The position numbers and the translations under genes are program-made. The notes under the pieces were generated by a model. The model did not search any database, was not told the origin of the DNA, and worked only from the letters and a program-made list of their open reading frames with translations. This document shows positions 61,361 to 64,000 of a DNA stretch of 64,000 bases, in pieces; position 1 is the stretch's first letter; every line of letters begins with the position of its first letter. Origin of the DNA: Sideroxyarcus sp045866275 (GTDB lineage Bacteria; Pseudomonadota; Gammaproteobacteria; Burkholderiales; Gallionellaceae); NCBI GenBank assembly GCA_045866275.1, contig BAAFRX010000003.1, positions 62,001-126,000 of the forward strand, given 5' to 3'.

Positions 61361-62614
61361 TCAAATCTTGAAATTTTCCAGCTTTTTTGTGGCTGCAGCA
61401 TTCTTTAGTTGCACATATTGCGGCAAACCGTTCTTGTAGGCGGGGTAGTCCTCGCCTTTGATGAGCGGGGTGAGATACGCGCGGCATTTTTCGGTAATCC
61501 CAAAGCCATCCTTGGTGATGAAATTGCGCGGCATGAACTTTTCCACGTTCGCAACTTTGGACAGCGGCGCGACGCCGACTTTCCATTTGTAGGGTTTGTC
61601 GGAAACGCGCTGTACCGTGGGCATCACCGCATTCTCGCCCTTCAGGGCCAGTTCTACCGCCGCCTTGCCCAGTGCATAGGCCTGTTCGACATCTGTCTTC
61701 GACGCGATGTGGCGCGCGGCGCGCTGCAGATAATCGGCCACCGCCCAATGGAATTTGTAGCCCAGGGCTTCCTTCACCATGTTGGCGACGACCGGTGCCG
61801 CGCCGCCCAGTTGGGCATGGCCGAAGGCATCGCGCGAACCCTGTTCGGCGAGGAACTTGCCATCGGGGTAATGGCAGCCTTCCGACACCACCACGCTGCA
61901 ATAGCCGTGTTTCTTCACCATGGCATCCACGCGGGCCAGGAATTTCTTTTGGTCGAATTCGATCTCGGGAAACAGGATGACCACCGGGATGCCCTGTTCT
62001 TCCACCAGACCGCCGGCAGCGGCGATCCAGCCGGCATGGCGTCCCATCACTTCCAGGACGAATACCTTGGTCGAAGTCTTGGCCATGGAGCGCACGTCGA
62101 AGCTGGCTTCCAGCGTGCTGACGGCGATGTATTTGGCGACCGAGCCGAAGCCGGGACAGCAGTCGGTGATCGGCAGGTCATTGTCCACGGTCTTCGGCAC
62201 ATGGATGGCCTGTACCGGGTAGCCCATCTTTTCCGACAACTGCGACACCTTGTAACAGGTATCGGCGGAATCGCCGCCGCCGTTATAGAAGAAATAGCCG
62301 ATGTTGTGCGCTTTGAACACGTCGATCAGACGCGCGTATTCGCGCTGGTTTTCTTCCAGTCCCTTGAGTTTGAAGCGGCAGGAGCCGAAAGCACCGGAGG
62401 GCGTGCTGCGCAGCGCGGCGATGGCCTTTGCGGATTCCTTGGAAGTATCGATCAGGTCTTCGGTGAGTGCGCCGATGATGCCGTTGCGTCCGGCATAAAC
62501 TTTTCCGATCTTGTCCTTGTGTTTGCGGGCGGTCTCGATGACACCGCAGGCTGAAGCATTGATGACGGCGGTGACGCCGCCGGATTGGGCATAAAAAGCA
62601 TTCCGTTTCACCAT
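61361..62614 (-). CDS. pfp: PPi-dependent 6-phosphofructokinase
   Basis: A protein of 417 residues with YNGGGDSADT and PKTVDND motifs. PPi-using enzymes carry PKTVDND where ATP-dependent ones have PGTIDND, so it is read as PPi-dependent and reversible between fructose 6-phosphate and 1,6-bisphosphate. The ATG at 62614 (MVKRNAFYAQSGG) follows GGAG; the 62650 start is not needed. Confidence 0.93.
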   Translation of the reverse strand: MVKRNAFYAQSGGVTAVINASACGVIETARKHKDKIGKVYAGRNGIIGALTEDLIDTSKESAKAIAALRSTPSGAFGSCRFKLKGLEENQREYARLIDVFKAHNIGYFFYNGGGDSADTCYKVSQLSEKMGYPVQAIHVPKTVDNDLPITDCCPGFGSVAKYIAVSTLEASFDVRSMAKTSTKVFVLEVMGRHAGWIAAAGGLVEEQGIPVVILFPEIEFDQKKFLARVDAMVKKHGYCSVVVSEGCHYPDGKFLAEQGSRDAFGHAQLGGAAPVVANMVKEALGYKFHWAVADYLQRAARHIASKTDVEQAYALGKAAVELALKGENAVMPTVQRVSDKPYKWKVGVAPLSKVANVEKFMPRNFITKDGFGITEKCRAYLTPLIKGEDYPAYKNGLPQYVQLKNAAATKKLENFKI

Positions 62615-62675
62615 TCCCTGCGCTCCTTTTTTCGATTGGGATGAAGCCAAATTGCACGTAACAATGCGACGGCAT

Positions 62676-62745
62676 ATTACCCTTTTTGCCGGGGTGTGGT
62701 ATTACCCGCATAGCGGGGGGGGTTATTACCCGTTTTACGGTGGGT
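62676..62745. promoter_or_regulatory. Three ATTACCC direct repeats upstream of the ODP-type gene
   Basis: ATTACCC occurs at 62676, 62701 and 62725, spacing 25 and 24 bp, each followed by a G-rich half (CCGGGG, GCGGGG, CGGTGGG) that makes it a partial palindrome. It lies in the divergent pfp/ODP gap. It resembles the TACCC boxes upstream of dsrA. The remainder of the gap shows only a GGAGG site before 62852. Confidence 0.5.
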
Positions 62746-62851
62746 GTGAGAGAATCGTCCCGCAGAAATAAGGTTGCTGGCTTCACCGTGGCGTTTGTCC
62801 AGCCAGTGTGGATATACATAAAACAAGACTCAATCTTCAGGGAGGAAGCGC

Positions 62852-63625
62852 ATGGCAATCGAACTCTTTAACAACGGCAAGCACCTATGCATGATGTTCG
62901 ACGACCTGGTGGACGACTCCACGGGCGAGGCGGTGCAGGCCAACCAGTTCCTGATCGTCGATAACGGCCATGGCGCACTGATCGATCCGGGCGGCAACAT
63001 GACCTACAACGGTTTGCTGATGGCGATGCATAGCTTCTTCGCCCCGAAAAATCTGGATTACATTCTGGCTTCTCACGCCGATCCCGACATCATTGCCTCG
63101 GTCAACAAGTGGATGATCCACTCCGAGTGCAAGGTGATGATCTCCAAGCTCTGGGTCCGGTTCGTCCCCCACTTCTGCAGCGTGGGGAATGCGGTGGGCC
63201 GGGTGGAAGGCATCCCGGATGCAGGCATGAGCTTGCCGCTGGGACAGGCCGTGATCAAGGCTGTCCCCGCCCATTTCATGCATTCGGAGGGAAACTTCCA
63301 GTTCTACGATCCGGTGAGCAAGATTCTGTTCAGCGGCGACATGGGCGCTTCCCTCGTGCCACACGATGCGGCCGACGTGCCGGTGGAAGATTTCAGGTCG
63401 CACATCCAGTACATGGAGGGATTCCACACGCGTTACATGATCTCCAACAAGATCTGCCGCTACTGGGTCAACATGGTGCGCGGCATGGACGTGGAAATGA
63501 TCGTGCCGCAGCACGGGCGCATGTTCAAGGGCAAGAAGATGGTGAACGAATTCCTCAACTGGATCGAAGCCCTGCCGTGCGGTATCGACAACATGACGCA
63601 GGATCACTATCGCGTTTCGGCCTGA
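62852..63625 (+). CDS. Metallo-beta-lactamase-fold protein of the ODP (oxygen-binding di-iron) type
   Basis: A 257-residue protein with MBL metal motifs: SHADPD near residue 73, HFMHSEGNF, FSGDMGAS and PQHGRMF. This is the ODP family seen in flavodiiron-like oxygen-sensing proteins, and lacks a flavodoxin domain here. It may bind O2 or NO or act as a redox sensor. A GGAGG ribosome site precedes the ATG, and ATTACCC repeats lie upstream. Confidence 0.85.
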   Translation: MAIELFNNGKHLCMMFDDLVDDSTGEAVQANQFLIVDNGHGALIDPGGNMTYNGLLMAMHSFFAPKNLDYILASHADPDIIASVNKWMIHSECKVMISKLWVRFVPHFCSVGNAVGRVEGIPDAGMSLPLGQAVIKAVPAHFMHSEGNFQFYDPVSKILFSGDMGASLVPHDAADVPVEDFRSHIQYMEGFHTRYMISNKICRYWVNMVRGMDVEMIVPQHGRMFKGKKMVNEFLNWIEALPCGIDNMTQDHYRVSA

Positions 63626-63641
63626 AACCGGCTGTGCGAAG

Positions 63642-63676
63642 AAACGGGCTGCATCCGCCAGGATGCAGCCCGTTTT
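63642..63676. terminator. Bidirectional terminator after the ODP-type gene
   Basis: AAACGGGCTGCATCC, GCCA loop, GGATGCAGCCCGTTTT: a 15-bp stem with A- and T-tracts on both sides, serving the two convergent genes. Confidence 0.92.
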
Positions 63677-63696
63677 CATTTGCGCGTGTTATGCAG

Positions 63697-64000
63697 TCAG
63701 AGTGCGCCGGCACCGACTTGGGCGATCTGGCCATCCTGCACGGAACGCACCCCGCTGATTCCGAGACCGCCGATGACGATGCCGTCGCGCAGCAAGGGCA
63801 CGCCCCCTTCGGCCGGGATCACACCGGGCAGGGCGAGGTGGATCAGGCGGCCGCTCAACACCGCCTCTTCCGAAGCCTTGGTCGGGCGCTGAAAAGCCAC
63901 GGCGGCGTGCGCCTTCATGATTGCCGTTTCCACAGTGCCGAATTGCGTGTCATGGCTGCGTTGCAGGTAGAGCAGGTGGCCGCCGTCATCAACCACGGCA
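63697..64000 (-). CDS. GlcG/HbpS-type heme-binding protein (DUF336), truncated by the window end
   Basis: Over 100 residues of a GlcG/HbpS-like protein are visible (VVDDGGHLLYLQRS; KAHAAVAFQRPT; IPAEGGVPLLRDGIVIGGLG). The reading frame runs off the window at 64000, so the N-terminus is missing. Relatives bind heme or act as sensors, but its role here is unknown. Confidence 0.85.
   Translation of the reverse strand, partial: AVVDDGGHLLYLQRSHDTQFGTVETAIMKAHAAVAFQRPTKASEEAVLSGRLIHLALPGVIPAEGGVPLLRDGIVIGGLGISGVRSVQDGQIAQVGAGAL

Overview
The window reads as a chromosomal segment of a chemolithotrophic, sulfur-oxidising betaproteobacterium, most like the Gallionellaceae/Sideroxydans or Sulfuricella group. 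This is judged from gene content and protein character only; no database search was run. The main reason is a complete oxidative-type dissimilatory sulfite reductase locus, dsrABEFHCMKLJOPN plus cysG (9.5-23.5 kb). dsrEFH, dsrL and dsrN mark the sulfur-oxidising form. Around it are a SoeC-type membrane anchor, a SulP anion transporter, TusA and DsrE2 sulfur carriers, and a sulfide:quinone oxidoreductase.

Layout. 0-2.1 kb: end of a SoeC/DmsC-type anchor, then a SulP transporter. 2.1-3.8 kb: a scar region with a possible chromate-transporter remnant, an IS256-like transposase remnant, an attC-like site and an AT-rich methyltransferase that looks like a gene cassette. 3.8-5.9 kb: tusA, dsrE2 and a FadL-type porin. 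6.0-9.16 kb (minus): a tight six-gene operon divergent from dsr, encoding a small orphan protein, a Cas6/Cmx6-like protein, a DsrC homologue lacking both redox cysteines (RspA type), a tandem TusA-TusA protein, an unknown protein and a TauD-type dioxygenase. 9.26-9.33 kb: a palindrome-rich intergenic region. 9.5-25.0 kb: dsr genes, a DUF4202 protein, siroheme synthase and a [2Fe-2S] flavoprotein reductase. 25.0-27.2 kb: small accessory proteins. 27.4-30.7 kb: an Mla/MCE lipid-transport locus with a degenerate ATPase and a cyclase fragment. 30.8-43.0 kb: housekeeping genes thrS-infC-rpmI-rplT-pheS-pheT-ihfA-merR-like, tRNA-Pro, ndk-rlmN-pilF-rodZ-ispG. 43.1-46.4 kb (minus): SQR and a NarX/NarL-like two-component pair whose kinase is soluble and cysteine-rich. 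46.6-47.9 kb: phosphodiesterase, rhodanese and a palindromic repeat element. 47.9-51.5 kb (minus): a second, intact MCE transporter. 51.6-57.4 kb (minus): parvulin PPIase, MltD, acetyl-CoA synthetase and an HD-GYP protein. 57.4-57.7 kb: an IS3 remnant. 57.7-62.6 kb (minus): folD, then a pyrophosphate block (soluble PPase, H+-PPase, PPi-dependent phosphofructokinase). 62.85-64.0 kb: an ODP-type metallo-beta-lactamase-fold protein and a truncated GlcG/HbpS-like gene.

How the genes fit together. Sulfide is oxidised by SQR. Sulfane sulfur is passed through rhodanese, TusA, DsrE2 and DsrEFH to DsrC. DsrC trisulfide is processed by DsrMKJOP, and DsrAB with DsrL oxidises sulfur to sulfite. SoeABC (only the end of SoeC is in view) would oxidise sulfite and SulP could export sulfate. 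CysG makes siroheme and DsrN amidates it. The most unusual content is the divergent RspA/TusA-TusA/Cas6-like operon and a set of GGGTA/TACCC palindromes shared by the upstream regions of dsrA, sqr, the sensor kinase and the ODP gene.
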